Source: Flavobacteriaceae bacterium
GTDB lineage: Bacteria > Bacteroidota > Bacteroidia > Flavobacteriales > Flavobacteriaceae
Reading direction: 5' to 3'
DNA: 48,354 nt
Assembly: GCA_018608625.1 (NCBI GenBank)
Contig: JABAZC010000044.1
Location: 1 to 48,354, forward strand
Part shown: positions 8,788 through 19,419 of the stretch, in pieces
Position numbering within the stretch: position 1 is the first letter of the stretch
Layout: the number at the start of each line of letters is the position of its first letter
Translations under genes and position numbers: made by a program
Notes under the pieces: generated by a model
Database searches by the model: none
Seen by the model: only the letters and a program-made list of their open reading frames with translations
What the model was told of the DNA's origin: nothing

Positions 8788-8797
8788 ATAAAATTCA

Positions 8798-9703
8798 GTG
8801 AAACTATCTATTCTAGGGTGCTATAGTGCAACCCCACGTATTATTGCGCATACGACTTCACAAGTTCTTGAGACAAGAGGGAATTTGTTTTTAATAGATT
8901 GTGGCGAAGGTACTCAAGTAGAACTTCGAAGGCATAAGATTAAATTTAATCAAATTAAACACGTTTTTATATCCCATTTGCACGGCGATCATTATTTTGG
9001 TTTGGTCGGGTTAATTTCTACTTTTAGATTACTAACTCGAGAAACAGATTTACATATATATGGCCCAAAAGGGTTAAAAGAACTGATTACTTTGCAAATG
9101 AAGCTTGCTGATTCATGGACAAATTTCAAACTTATATTTCATGAGTTGACCAGTAAATCATCAGAGCTGATTTTTGAAGATGAAAAAGTCACCGTACATA
9201 CCATCCCTTTAGATCACCGTATTTATACCAATGGGTTTTTATTTAAAGAAAAGCCCTTTGAACGTAAATTGCATGTTAGCAAAGCAGAAGATTTAAATAT
9301 TGATAAGGCTTATTACAGAAAACTGAAACAAGGGGACGATGTTGTTAATGAACAAGGTCACGTAATCTCCAATGAGTCAGTAACTTATAAAGGTAATCAG
9401 CCTAAGAGTTATGCTTTTTGTAGTGATACAGCCTACAAGGAAGCGATCATTCCAATCATAAAGGGCGTAGACGTTCTATACCACGAATCTACATTTTTGG
9501 AGTCGCATGCTAATTTATGTGCAAAAACAAAGCACTCAACAGCCAAGCAAGCTGCGACGATCGCTTTGAAAGCTAATGTTAAACAACTAATATTAGGTCA
9601 TTATTCAACTCGTTACGGAGGACTTGAAGGATTTAAAACAGAAGCATCTACTATTTTTAAAGACGTATTGCTTGCGGATGATGGAAAAGTTTTTGAATTC
9701 TAG
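8798..9703 (+). CDS. rnz: Ribonuclease Z (tRNA 3'-processing endonuclease)
   Basis: 301 residues, metallo-beta-lactamase fold. Zinc ligands are visible: HLHGDH at residues 60-65, the Asp in FCSDTAY near 210, and the His in LILGHYSTRYGG near 267. It cuts precursor tRNA 3' to the discriminator base so that CCA can be added. The start is GTG at 8798; MKLSILGCYSATP is the conserved N terminus, and no ATG precedes it in frame after the previous gene. It probably belongs to the pyrR-pyrB-STAS unit. The stop codon overlaps by 4 bp the stop of the convergent gene at 9700. Confidence 0.95.
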   Translation: MKLSILGCYSATPRIIAHTTSQVLETRGNLFLIDCGEGTQVELRRHKIKFNQIKHVFISHLHGDHYFGLVGLISTFRLLTRETDLHIYGPKGLKELITLQMKLADSWTNFKLIFHELTSKSSELIFEDEKVTVHTIPLDHRIYTNGFLFKEKPFERKLHVSKAEDLNIDKAYYRKLKQGDDVVNEQGHVISNESVTYKGNQPKSYAFCSDTAYKEAIIPIIKGVDVLYHESTFLESHANLCAKTKHSTAKQAATIALKANVKQLILGHYSTRYGGLEGFKTEASTIFKDVLLADDGKVFEF

Positions 9704-10473
9704 AACTTTTCAAATACTCCCAATCCAAATAATGCAAAATCATATTTAACAGGGTCTGTAGGGTCTAGTTTGCGCAAGCTTTGATCGAGTTCAGCTAGCG
9801 CTCTTGAGTCGTTCTGAGAACGGGTTAAAAGTCCCAATTTCCGAGCTACATTTCCCGAATGAACATCTAGCGGACATGACAATTGGGAGGGACTTAATTG
9901 AGACCATAATCCGAAATCTACTTTTGTGTCATTTGGTCGTACCATCCACCTTAAAAACATGTTGATACGCTTTGCTGCCGATTTTTTTAAAGGATCACTA
10001 ATGTGTTTTTGGGTGCGCTGAAGGTGTTCAATCTCAAAAAAATGATGTTTTAAATGATGAATTGCACTCTGTAAACTATCTTTTTCTGAATAGGTATTAA
10101 AAACGCCTTCCAATCCATTGTGATGAGTGTAGATATGTTTTAAACTCTCTATAAATTGCATACAGTCTAAGCCATTAAATGTTCGGTGTACAAATGATTT
10201 TAATCCCTCAAGATCTTTAGGCTGGTGTTGCATGACAAAGTCATAAGGCGCATGGTCCATTAATGCCATTAAGCGTTTGGCGTTATTGATAATGCTTTTT
10301 CGGTTTCCCCATGCTATGGTCGCCGTTAGAAATCCTGAAATTTCAATATCTTCTTTTAGTGAATAGCAATGAGGGATTTGAAGGGGGTCTGATCCAATAA
10401 AACCAGGCGTGTTGTACTGTACGACTTTAGAGTCTAAAAACGCTTTGAGTTCAGAATGATTTAATAAACCCAA
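9700..10473 (-). CDS. TIGR02757 family protein (DUF2400)
   Basis: 257 residues. Typical family segments include FLTATIAWGNRKSIINNAKRL near the N terminus and CPLDVHSGNVARKLGLL, then PVKYDFALFGLGVFEK at the C terminus. This helical family looks distantly related to helix-hairpin-helix DNA glycosylases, but the reaction is not established. The start must be TTG at 10473: an in-frame stop lies upstream at 10486-10488 with no ATG between, and the next Met is far downstream. It starts 1 nt after the ATPase gene stop, so the two are translationally linked. Its stop lies in a CTAG shared with the rnz stop. Confidence 0.88.
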   Translation of the reverse strand: MGLLNHSELKAFLDSKVVQYNTPGFIGSDPLQIPHCYSLKEDIEISGFLTATIAWGNRKSIINNAKRLMALMDHAPYDFVMQHQPKDLEGLKSFVHRTFNGLDCMQFIESLKHIYTHHNGLEGVFNTYSEKDSLQSAIHHLKHHFFEIEHLQRTQKHISDPLKKSAAKRINMFLRWMVRPNDTKVDFGLWSQLSPSQLSCPLDVHSGNVARKLGLLTRSQNDSRALAELDQSLRKLDPTDPVKYDFALFGLGVFEKF

Positions 10474-10474
10474 G

Positions 10475-11140
10475 CTAGATTGTTTTTACAAGTCCATCAC
10501 TCATGGTGATTTTTCGGTCAGCCATGTCAGCCAATTCATGATTATGAGTTACAATCACAAACGTTTGTCCAAACCGATCTCTTAATTTAAAAAAGAGTTG
10601 ATGAAGTTGTTCAGCCGATTCGCTATCTAAATTACCAGAAGGTTCATCTGCAAAAACTACAGAAGGGCTATTAATTAAAGCGCGAGCCACAGCAACACGT
10701 TGTTGTTCGCCCCCTGAAAGTTCATTCGGCTTGTGATTAATACGTTCTTTTAATCCTAAAAAACCTAACAATTCAAGGGCCATAGCTTCAGCATCTGTTT
10801 GTGATGTTCCTTTGATATATGCAGGGATACAAACATTTTCAAGTGCTGTAAATTCTGGAAGTAACTGATGAAATTGGAAAATAAACCCTAACTGCTCATT
10901 TCTAAATTTTGCTAAGGAGTTGCCTGAAAGCGAAGCAATGTTAATCCCATTGATTTCTAATAGGGTGTTGTCATGTTTGCTAGGTTGGTCTAAAGTTCCT
11001 AATAGCTGTAATAAGGTTGTTTTTCCGGCACCAGAAGCCCCAACAATAGAAACAATCTCACCTTGATTTATATTTAAATCCACGCCTTTAAGTACGTGAA
11101 GATGACTGTAATGTTTATGTAGTTGTTTGGCAATAATCAT
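10475..11140 (-). CDS. ABC transporter ATP-binding protein, LolD/MacB type
   Basis: 221 residues, a lone ATPase. Walker A GASGAGKT at 34-41, a Q-loop in [10 protein letters not shown] near 90, signature LSGGEQQR at 142-149, Walker B VVFADEPS near 162-169 and an H-loop THNH near 200. Length and motifs fit the LolD/FtsE/MacB group that works with FtsX-like permeases in lipoprotein release or efflux. No permease gene is adjacent, so the partner must be elsewhere. The ATG at 11140 gives the usual N terminus. It heads a two-gene unit with the TIGR02757 gene and diverges from msrA. Confidence 0.88.
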   Translation of the reverse strand: MIIAKQLHKHYSHLHVLKGVDLNINQGEIVSIVGASGAGKTTLLQLLGTLDQPSKHDNTLLEINGINIASLSGNSLAKFRNEQLGFIFQFHQLLPEFTALENVCIPAYIKGTSQTDAEAMALELLGFLGLKERINHKPNELSGGEQQRVAVARALINSPSVVFADEPSGNLDSESAEQLHQLFFKLRDRFGQTFVIVTHNHELADMADRKITMSDGLVKTI

Positions 11141-11231
11141 ATTGTGAAATTAAGATTTAAAGTCTTTATGTGCAATAATTAACAGTAATTTTAATTTATA
11201 GTTTACTAACTTTATCCAAAATTTAATAGAT

Positions 11232-11759
11232 ATGAAACGTGGCATATTTGCTGGAGGTTGTTTTTGGTGTACAGAAGCCGTATTTAACCGCCTTAAAGGA
11301 GTTAGTAATGTGAAATCAGGATATACTGGTGGGTTTATAAAGAACCCGCCCTATCGGGAAGTTTGTCAGGGGCGAACTGGTCACACAGAAGGAATATCGT
11401 TTGACTATGATGAAACTTTAGTTTCTTATGTTGACTTATTAGAAGTTTTTTTTGCAACTCACGACCCAACAACCCTGAATCGACAAGCAAATGATGTGGG
11501 AACTCAATACCGTTCAGCTATATTTTACACGGACATTGAGCAGTTCGAAATTGCAAAGGACTATATGAAATCTCTTGACGAAGCTAAGATTTTTACGAAT
11601 CCTATTGTCACCGAGTTAAGTCCTTTAGATGTGTTTTATGAGGCCGAAGTTGACCACGATAATTACTATGATTTAAATAGAAATCAACCCTATTGTACAT
11701 ATTTAATTGATCCAAAAATTAAAAAACTTACAACTCATTTTAATACATTACTGAAATAA
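11232..11759 (+). CDS. msrA: Peptide-methionine (S)-S-oxide reductase
   Basis: 175 residues, standard size. The active-site motif GGCFWC sits at residues 8-13 with the nucleophilic Cys at 10; SGYTGG, GHTEG and the C-terminal DHDNYYDLNRNQPYC agree with MsrA. It repairs S-oxidised methionine in proteins, regenerated by thioredoxin. No signal peptide, so cytoplasmic. MsrB is not fused or adjacent. A Cys near the C terminus (NQPYC) could be the resolving residue. The gene stands alone, convergent with the membrane protein gene at 11781. Confidence 0.95.
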   Translation: MKRGIFAGGCFWCTEAVFNRLKGVSNVKSGYTGGFIKNPPYREVCQGRTGHTEGISFDYDETLVSYVDLLEVFFATHDPTTLNRQANDVGTQYRSAIFYTDIEQFEIAKDYMKSLDEAKIFTNPIVTELSPLDVFYEAEVDHDNYYDLNRNQPYCTYLIDPKIKKLTTHFNTLLK

Positions 11760-11780
11760 TTAATGTACTCTTAAAAAAAA

Positions 11781-12305
11781 TTAGTCCTTTAAAAATTTAC
11801 CCAACCCAAAACGTCTTAGCATATTTTTCTCAAAGTTCCAGAAGAATTTAAACTGACCAAATAACCACCCAAAAACAACGAGCAAGAGTTGGTAAAAAAA
11901 CAGGCTGATTACAATGAATAAAATCCAATAAAAGAGAGGGTATAGGTTGTCTTTTGTAATGCCAATCCATTTAATAAAAGGACGACCAACAAAAACAGAT
12001 GAAGAACCTGTAAAAGCAAATACTATAAAAATTCGAATAAGTTCCCAACGTTGATCAACAACCCATTTGTTTTCTAATTTTTGAATTGTGTAGAGCACGA
12101 CCTTTAAAAAGAAATAATAAATACCAACGAATATGAAACTTGCGATAAGATAAGGGAGGAAATAAGAGTCCGCTGAATTAAACCAATTAGTGGGCGTTAA
12201 TTTAACTAACTTAAGGCTACTGTATCCAAGAAATAACACACCAATAAGCGGAAATAATAACTGCCAATTTTGCGTAATCTCCCAATTTTCCTTAAATTTC
12301 TTCAT
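11781..12305 (-). CDS. Small integral membrane protein (DUF6787-like)
   Basis: 174 residues with about four hydrophobic helices: near 15-33 (LLFPLIGVLFLGYSSLKLV), 49-70 (FLPYLIASFIFVGIYYFFL), 88-105 and 122-150. The opening MKKFKENWEITQNWQLLFPL and an internal KWVVDQRWELIRIFIVFAF look like two related halves, each with a W-containing turn before a helix, which suggests duplication. The resemblance to DUF6787 is from memory and not certain. No function can be given. It follows the serA terminator region on the same strand but is 133 bp away, so it is likely separate from the serCA operon. Confidence 0.7.
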   Translation of the reverse strand: MKKFKENWEITQNWQLLFPLIGVLFLGYSSLKLVKLTPTNWFNSADSYFLPYLIASFIFVGIYYFFLKVVLYTIQKLENKWVVDQRWELIRIFIVFAFTGSSSVFVGRPFIKWIGITKDNLYPLFYWILFIVISLFFYQLLLVVFGWLFGQFKFFWNFEKNMLRRFGLGKFLKD

Positions 12306-12387
12306 GTGACTTTAGTAAGTTTCAAATATACTACATCTGATTAATTTCAGTAAGGAACGTCTAATATAATTTGAAATATCTCATAAA

Positions 12388-12416
12388 TAAGCCCCAACAA
12401 AAAATTTTAGGGCTTA
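12388..12416 (-). terminator. Putative terminator after serA
   Basis: Inverted repeat TAAGCCC (12388-12394) / GGGCTTA (12410-12416) lies 23 bp beyond the serA stop. On the minus strand the hairpin is followed by a short T-rich run. The 15-nt loop and weak tail make it a moderate candidate. Confidence 0.5.
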
Positions 12417-12438
12417 ATTTCCAATCATTAATCAATCT

Positions 12439-13389
12439 TTACTTAAGAATCGATATAATTTGTGTCGCTAACTCAGACCCAATACGGTCTTGAGCTTGAT
12501 TGGTAGCTGCTCCAATATGTGGTGTTAATGAAATCTTAGAGTTCATTAATATTTGAACCGCTGGAGTTGGTTCGTTTTCAAATGTATCTAATCCTGCAAA
12601 CGATAATTTATTAGAGTCAAGTGCAGCGACTAAAGCCACTTCATTAACAACGCCACCACGAGCGGCATTAATTAATGCAGCACCCTCTTTCATCATATTT
12701 AGTTCTGCTTCTCCAATCACAAACTCTTTTTGTGCTGGGACATGTAACGTAATAAAATCAGATTCTTTTAAAACGGTTTCTTTAGAGACCGTTTTAATTT
12801 CAAAATCAATGGTTTGACCATCAAAGAACGCTAAAGAAATAGTTGTTTTTTCCATAAACGGATCAAAGGCAATCACTTTCATTCCAAGTCCTAAAGCCAT
12901 CTTTGCAGTGGCTTGACCAATACGGCCAAATCCAATAACTCCTAAAGTTTTACCTCGAAGTTCAGTTCCTTTAGCATAGGCTTTTTTAAGGTTCTTAAAT
13001 TTCTTTTCCCCGTCCAAAGGCATGTTTCTATTTGAATCATATAAGAAACGGACGCCTGAAAACAAGTGTGCGAATACCAGTTCAGCAACCGATTCTGAAG
13101 ATGCAGCTGGTGTGTTAATCACACTCAGTCCTTTTTCTCTTGCATAACTAACATCAATATTATCCATACCAACACCACCTCTTCCGATGATTTTTAGACC
13201 TGGACACGCATCTATAAGATCTTGTCTTACTGTTGTAGCGCTTCTTACCAAAAGGGCTACAATGTTTTCAGTATTAATAAAGTTTTCTAATTGCTCTTGT
13301 GCTACTGTGGTCGTTAAGACTTCAAATCCTGCAGCTGTTAAATCATCGATTCCACTTTGTGAAATTCCATCGTTAGCTAATATTTTCAT
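12439..13389 (-). CDS. serA: D-3-phosphoglycerate dehydrogenase (short form)
   Basis: 316 residues, a D-2-hydroxyacid dehydrogenase. Rossmann motif GFGRIGQ at 153-159; catalytic Arg in NAARGGVVNE, Glu in FENEPTP and His in LTPHIGAAT near the C terminus; GRGGVGMDNID near 69-79 is the substrate-loop region. It oxidises 3-phosphoglycerate to 3-phosphohydroxypyruvate. It lacks the ACT domain of E. coli-type SerA, so feedback inhibition by serine through that domain is not possible. Directly 5 bp after serC, which provides the next step, so the pathway assignment is strong. Confidence 0.92.
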   Translation of the reverse strand: MKILANDGISQSGIDDLTAAGFEVLTTTVAQEQLENFINTENIVALLVRSATTVRQDLIDACPGLKIIGRGGVGMDNIDVSYAREKGLSVINTPAASSESVAELVFAHLFSGVRFLYDSNRNMPLDGEKKFKNLKKAYAKGTELRGKTLGVIGFGRIGQATAKMALGLGMKVIAFDPFMEKTTISLAFFDGQTIDFEIKTVSKETVLKESDFITLHVPAQKEFVIGEAELNMMKEGAALINAARGGVVNEVALVAALDSNKLSFAGLDTFENEPTPAVQILMNSKISLTPHIGAATNQAQDRIGSELATQIISILK

Positions 13390-13394
13390 TTTTT

Positions 13395-14456
13395 TTATGC
13401 TTTACGTTCTAATTCACTCATTACTTCTACCAAGGTCTCTACGCTTCCTAATGGAAGTGCGTTATACATGGAAGCTCTGTAGCCTCCAACACTTCTGTGA
13501 CCATTTAGCCCATTAATACCAGCATCTTTCCACATCCCGTCAAAAGTGTCTTTTAATTTATCATCGGTCAATGAGAAAGTTGCATTCATTGTGGATCGAT
13601 CGGCAGTAGCTGCAAAACCTTTAAATAAGGGGTTTAAATCAATTTCAGAATACATTAAACGAGATTTTTTGAAGTTCTCCTTTTCGATGGCTTCAATTCC
13701 GCCAAGTCCTTTTAACCATTCTAGTGTTAACATAGATGTGTAGACTGCAAACACAGGAGGGGTATTAAACATACTGTCTTTACTAATTTGTACTTTGTAG
13801 TCCATCATTGATGGTATCTGTCTTGTTACTTTACCAAGAATATCTTCTTTAATAACGACAAGTGTTGTTCCTGCTGGCCCCATATTTTTTTGTGCGCCTG
13901 CGTAGATTAAATCAAACTTTGAAAAATCAAGAGAGCGTGAAAATATATCACTGCTCATGTCACACACTAAAGGGATGTCTAGTTTTGGAAACTCTTTCAT
14001 TTGAGTACCAAAAATCGTGTTATTTGAGGTACAGTGGAAATAGTCAAGATCTGAAGGTATTTTATAACCCTTGGGAATATAATTGAAATTAGCTTCTTTA
14101 GAAGATGCTACTTCTAAAACTTCCTGGTGCATTCTAGCCTCTTTGATTGCCTTGTCACTCCAAGTTCCTGTATTTAAGTAACCTGCACGGGTTTCTAGTA
14201 AGTTTAGAGCAACTGCCAAGAACTGAGTGTTTGCACCGCCTTGAAGAAATAAGGCTTTATAACCCTTTCCTTCCAGTCCTAATAACTCGATAGCAAGTGC
14301 TCTTGCATTTTCCATGACGTCAATAAATGCTTTACTTCGGTGTGAAATTTCAATTAGTGAAAGTCCATCATCAAAACTCAGTACTGCTTTGGCTGATTTC
14401 TCTAAAACTTCTTCAGGTAAAATACTAGGGCCTGCACTGAAATTATGTTTTTTCAT
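13395..14456 (-). CDS. serC: Phosphoserine aminotransferase
   Basis: 353 residues, class V aminotransferase. The PLP-binding Lys is K190 in YAGAQKNMGPAG; the N terminus KKHNFSAGPSILPEEVLE and C-terminal NGLNGHRSVGGYRASMYNA are hallmark segments. It converts phosphohydroxypyruvate plus glutamate to phosphoserine, and may also serve PLP synthesis. Upstream (14457-14561) I see a short inverted repeat ATGAAC/GTTCAT at 14472-14488 but no promoter box, so transcription may come from the acyl-CoA reductase gene. Confidence 0.96.
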   Translation of the reverse strand: MKKHNFSAGPSILPEEVLEKSAKAVLSFDDGLSLIEISHRSKAFIDVMENARALAIELLGLEGKGYKALFLQGGANTQFLAVALNLLETRAGYLNTGTWSDKAIKEARMHQEVLEVASSKEANFNYIPKGYKIPSDLDYFHCTSNNTIFGTQMKEFPKLDIPLVCDMSSDIFSRSLDFSKFDLIYAGAQKNMGPAGTTLVVIKEDILGKVTRQIPSMMDYKVQISKDSMFNTPPVFAVYTSMLTLEWLKGLGGIEAIEKENFKKSRLMYSEIDLNPLFKGFAATADRSTMNATFSLTDDKLKDTFDGMWKDAGINGLNGHRSVGGYRASMYNALPLGSVETLVEVMSELERKA

Positions 14457-14561
14457 TCTAAATTTTGTTGTATGAACGCTAGGTTCATGAGTATTAATTA
14501 ATCTAGCTATAAAGGTCTGAATTAATTGGAGATAATTTGATACGAAAATGCTAATTTTATG

Positions 14562-16044
<1,483 letters not shown>

Positions 16045-16066
16045 TTCATACGAAACATATTAAAAG

Positions 16067-16095
16067 AAGCCACGCAAACATGTGTGGCTTTTTTA
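16067..16095 (+). terminator. Intrinsic terminator of the ferredoxin gene
   Basis: Stem AAGCCAC (16067-16073) / GTGGCTT (16084-16090), extended inward by three more pairs including one G-U, leaving a 4-nt loop. A T-run reaches 16095. It lies 23 bp after the stop codon. Confidence 0.85.
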
Positions 16096-16305
16096 GTTTA
16101 GTGCACTAAAGTTATCTAATTATTAGTACGTTCAAAATAAGACCCTATAACTTTATTCACCCATACAAATCTATTTTAAATTTAAGTTGACTCGTACTTT
16201 TAATAATTTAAAGAGGAGATGATTGATCTCTCTAATCAGATTTCAAGTTGCTTTGTAACATATAAAGTAATTTATCTACTCATGTAAAGTATTGAATTAA
16301 ATAAT

Positions 16306-16313
16306 TACATTTG
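16306..16313 (+). promoter_or_regulatory. Putative -7 element for ychF
   Basis: TACATTTG, an exact TAnnTTTG match, ends 18 bp before the ychF ATG at 16332, giving a leader of about 10 nt. No -33 TTTG. The rest of 16096-16305 holds only an imperfect dyad (16212-16233) with no T-run. Confidence 0.5.
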
Positions 16314-16331
16314 CATTCAAATTTTTAAGAT

Positions 16332-17426
16332 ATGAAAGCAGGTATTGTTGGATTGCCAAATGTAGGAAAATCAACCCTTTTTAATTGTTTATCAAATGCG
16401 AAGGCACAAAGCGCAAATTTTCCATTTTGTACAATAGAACCTAATATAGGGGTTGTAAATGTTCCAGATCATCGATTGTCTAAACTAGAAGAGCTAGTTG
16501 TTCCTGAGCGTGTTATTCCTGCAACTGTTGAAATTGTAGATATTGCAGGGCTTGTAAAAGGAGCGAGCAAAGGAGAAGGTCTTGGAAATCAATTTTTAGG
16601 TAACATTCGTGAAACCGATGCGATACTTCATGTTTTACGTTGTTTTGATAATGATAATATTATTCATGTTGATGGAAATGTTAATCCCATCAGAGATAAG
16701 GAAACAATAGACATGGAGCTTCAATTAAAAGATTTGGAGACGACGGAGAAAAAATTAGAAAAAGTAAAACGTGCTTCCAGAACCGGTAACAAAGAGGCTC
16801 AGAAAGAAGAAGTTATTCTTTTGAAAATTAAAAATAATTTAGAAGCTGGAGTTTCAATTCGCTCGTTAGAATTTTCTGAAGATGACTATTTAGAATATGT
16901 TAAACCTTTACAGTTCATTACTGACAAACCAGTAATGTATGTCTGCAACGTAGACGAAAACTCAGCTGTATCAGGTAATTCTTATGTAGATCTTGTTAAA
17001 GAAAATGTTGCTAATGAAAATGCAGAAGTGTTAGTTCTTGCAGTAGGTACAGAAGCAGATATCAACGAATTAGATGATTATGAAGAACGTAAAATGTTTC
17101 TACAAGACATTGGCTTAGATGAGCCAGGTTCAGCAAAACTAATTCGTTCAGCTTACAAGCTACTGACCTTACAAACCTACTTTACTGCAGGCGTTAAGGA
17201 AGTTCGCGCATGGACTATTAATGTAGGAAGTTCAGCGCCACAAGCTGCAGGCGTTATTCACACTGATTTTGAAAAAGGATTTATACGTGCCGAAGTTATA
17301 GCTTATAATGATTTTGAGAGTTTTGGTTCTGAAGCTAAAGTTAAAGAAGCTGGAAAAATGCGAGTAGAAGGGAAAAATTACACTGTTAAGGATGGAGATG
17401 TAATGCATTTTCTTTTTAATGTGTAG
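16332..17426 (+). CDS. ychF: Redox-regulated ATPase YchF (Obg-like)
   Basis: 364 residues, normal length. P-loop GLPNVGKST at 7-15, switch [22 protein letters not shown] near 70-88, and the changed G4 motif CNVDEN in place of NKxD, which is the known reason these P-loop GTPase relatives prefer ATP. A coiled-coil helical hairpin spans about 130-190, and the C-terminal TGS-like domain ends with [21 protein letters not shown]. It binds ribosomes and is linked to oxidative stress responses in other bacteria. It is transcribed alone, between its own promoter and terminator. Confidence 0.97.
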   Translation: MKAGIVGLPNVGKSTLFNCLSNAKAQSANFPFCTIEPNIGVVNVPDHRLSKLEELVVPERVIPATVEIVDIAGLVKGASKGEGLGNQFLGNIRETDAILHVLRCFDNDNIIHVDGNVNPIRDKETIDMELQLKDLETTEKKLEKVKRASRTGNKEAQKEEVILLKIKNNLEAGVSIRSLEFSEDDYLEYVKPLQFITDKPVMYVCNVDENSAVSGNSYVDLVKENVANENAEVLVLAVGTEADINELDDYEERKMFLQDIGLDEPGSAKLIRSAYKLLTLQTYFTAGVKEVRAWTINVGSSAPQAAGVIHTDFEKGFIRAEVIAYNDFESFGSEAKVKEAGKMRVEGKNYTVKDGDVMHFLFNV

Positions 17427-17453
17427 TATAAAGTATACTAAATAATTTGGATG

Positions 17454-17484
17454 CCAATGTTCTGAACAACATTGGTTTTTTTTT
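17454..17484 (+). terminator. Intrinsic terminator of ychF
   Basis: Perfect 8-bp stem CCAATGTT (17454-17461) / AACATTGG (17468-17475), 6-nt loop and a run of nine T (17476-17484). Confidence 0.9.
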
Positions 17485-17559
17485 GTTAATTAATTTGTGT
17501 TTTAAAGGTTTTATTTTTTGTGCTGATGTGCTATATTAGCCCTTTGTCACTAAACTCAT

Positions 17560-19419
17560 ATGTCCCAAAATTCAGATTACACAGAAGATAATATTAGATC
17601 CCTCGATTGGAAGGAACACATTCGCATGCGTCCTGGTATGTATATTGGTAAACTAGGAGATGGTTCCTCAGCAGATGATGGAATATATATTCTTTTAAAA
17701 GAAGTCTTAGATAACTCTGTTGATGAGTTTGTCATGGGGGCTGGCAAAACGATAGAGATTTCCATTCAAGGAAGTAAAGTCATCGTGCGTGATTTTGGTC
17801 GTGGTATACCTTTAGGAAAAGTGGTTGATGTGGTTTCTAAAATGAACACGGGTGGAAAGTATGATTCTAGAGCCTTTAAAAAATCTGTTGGACTTAATGG
17901 GGTAGGAACCAAAGCAGTTAATGCATTGTCTTCATTTTTTAGAGTTGAATCTACAAGAGATGGGAAATCTGCTTCTGCAGAATTTTCTTCAGGGGTCTTA
18001 AACCAACAAGATTTACTTGATGACACAACACGACGCAAAGGAACAAAAGTTTCATTTATTCCAGATGAGGTTATCTTTAAAAATTATAAATACAGAACTG
18101 AATATGTAGCACGTATGCTTAAAAACTACGTGTATCTAAACCCAGGGCTTACCATATTATTTAACGGAGAAAAGTTCTTTAGTAAAAATGGTTTAAAAGA
18201 CCTTCTAGAAGACAATACGAATGCTACGGATATGACGTATCCAATTATTCATATTAAGGCAGAAGATATAGAAGTAGCACTTACGCATAGTAAAACACAA
18301 TACAGTGAAGAATACCATTCGTTTGTAAATGGACAAAACACTACACAAGGGGGGACGCATTTAGCGGCTTTTAGAGAAGCATTTGTTAGAACCATCCGTG
18401 AGTTTTACGGAAAAAACTATGAAGCTTCTGACATCAGAAAGTCCATTATATCTGCAATAGCGATTAAAGTAATGGAGCCTGTCTTTGAGAGTCAAACAAA
18501 AACAAAGCTAGGGTCAACTGATATGGGAGGAGATCTTCCAACTGTTAGAACCTTTATTAACGACTTTTTAAAAACACACTTAGATAATTTTTTACACAAA
18601 AACCCGGATACTGCCGAGGCCATACAGCGTAAAATTTTACAAGCGGAGCGTGAACGTAAAGAATTGTCGGGCATTCGTAAAATTGCAAGGGATCGCGCAA
18701 AGAAGTCCAGCCTTCATAATAAAAAACTAAGAGATTGTCGTGTTCACTTTGGAGACATTAAAAATGGACGTAATCTTGAATCTACACTATTTATAACTGA
18801 GGGAGATTCTGCTTCTGGTAGTATCACAAAATCAAGAGATGTAAATACGCAAGCTGTTTTTAGTTTAAAAGGAAAACCATTAAACTGCTATGGACTAACT
18901 AAAAAAATTGTTTATGAAAATGAAGAATTTAACCTTCTTCAGGCCGCATTAAACATCGAAGAATCAATAGAAGACCTACGTTACAATAACATTGTGATCG
19001 CTACAGATGCCGATGTTGATGGAATGCACATACGATTGTTGTTAATTACATTTTTTCTTCAGTTTTTTCCAGAGATTATTAAAGAAGGGCACCTATATAT
19101 ACTACAAACGCCTTTATTTAGGGTCCGAAATAAGAAAGAAACGATTTACTGCTATTCTGAAACTGAGCGCAGAAGTGCCGTTCAAAAGTTAAAACCCAAA
19201 CCTGAAATAACACGATTTAAGGGGTTAGGGGAAATTTCTCCTAATGAGTTTAAATATTTTATTGGTGAGAATATTCGCTTAGACCCAGTGATGTTAGATT
19301 CTGATATGACCATAGAGTCTTTACTTCAGTTTTATATGGGTAAAAATACACCTGACCGTCAAAAATTTATTATTGAAAATCTAAAAGTAGAATTAGATAT
19401 TATCGAAGAAGAGGTATGA
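17560..19419 (+). CDS. parE: DNA topoisomerase IV subunit B
   Basis: 619 residues. GHKL ATPase motifs: [12 protein letters not shown] near 48, [12 protein letters not shown] near 73, and [14 protein letters not shown] near 111. The TOPRIM domain has [10 protein letters not shown] near 410 and [12 protein letters not shown] near 485, with acidic metal-binding residues in place. Together with ParC it forms an A2B2 type IIA enzyme that decatenates daughter chromosomes. It is placed directly before the subunit A gene, with the ATG of parC inside its stop (ATGA overlap), so the subunits are translationally coupled. A topoisomerase IV role is preferred over gyrase because of gene pairing and the short subunit B. 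Confidence 0.94.
   Translation: MSQNSDYTEDNIRSLDWKEHIRMRPGMYIGKLGDGSSADDGIYILLKEVLDNSVDEFVMGAGKTIEISIQGSKVIVRDFGRGIPLGKVVDVVSKMNTGGKYDSRAFKKSVGLNGVGTKAVNALSSFFRVESTRDGKSASAEFSSGVLNQQDLLDDTTRRKGTKVSFIPDEVIFKNYKYRTEYVARMLKNYVYLNPGLTILFNGEKFFSKNGLKDLLEDNTNATDMTYPIIHIKAEDIEVALTHSKTQYSEEYHSFVNGQNTTQGGTHLAAFREAFVRTIREFYGKNYEASDIRKSIISAIAIKVMEPVFESQTKTKLGSTDMGGDLPTVRTFINDFLKTHLDNFLHKNPDTAEAIQRKILQAERERKELSGIRKIARDRAKKSSLHNKKLRDCRVHFGDIKNGRNLESTLFITEGDSASGSITKSRDVNTQAVFSLKGKPLNCYGLTKKIVYENEEFNLLQAALNIEESIEDLRYNNIVIATDADVDGMHIRLLLITFFLQFFPEIIKEGHLYILQTPLFRVRNKKETIYCYSETERRSAVQKLKPKPEITRFKGLGEISPNEFKYFIGENIRLDPVMLDSDMTIESLLQFYMGKNTPDRQKFIIENLKVELDIIEEEV

Noticed and set aside
14472-14488. ATGAAC/GTTCAT hairpin in the serC leader as a riboswitch
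   Set aside because: A single 6-bp stem without further conserved structure does not support a riboswitch.
16212-16233. Imperfect inverted repeat (AGAG-G-AGAT / ATCTCTCT) upstream of ychF
   Set aside because: There is a bulged base, no T-run and no overlap with the promoter box; it is likely chance in AT-rich DNA.
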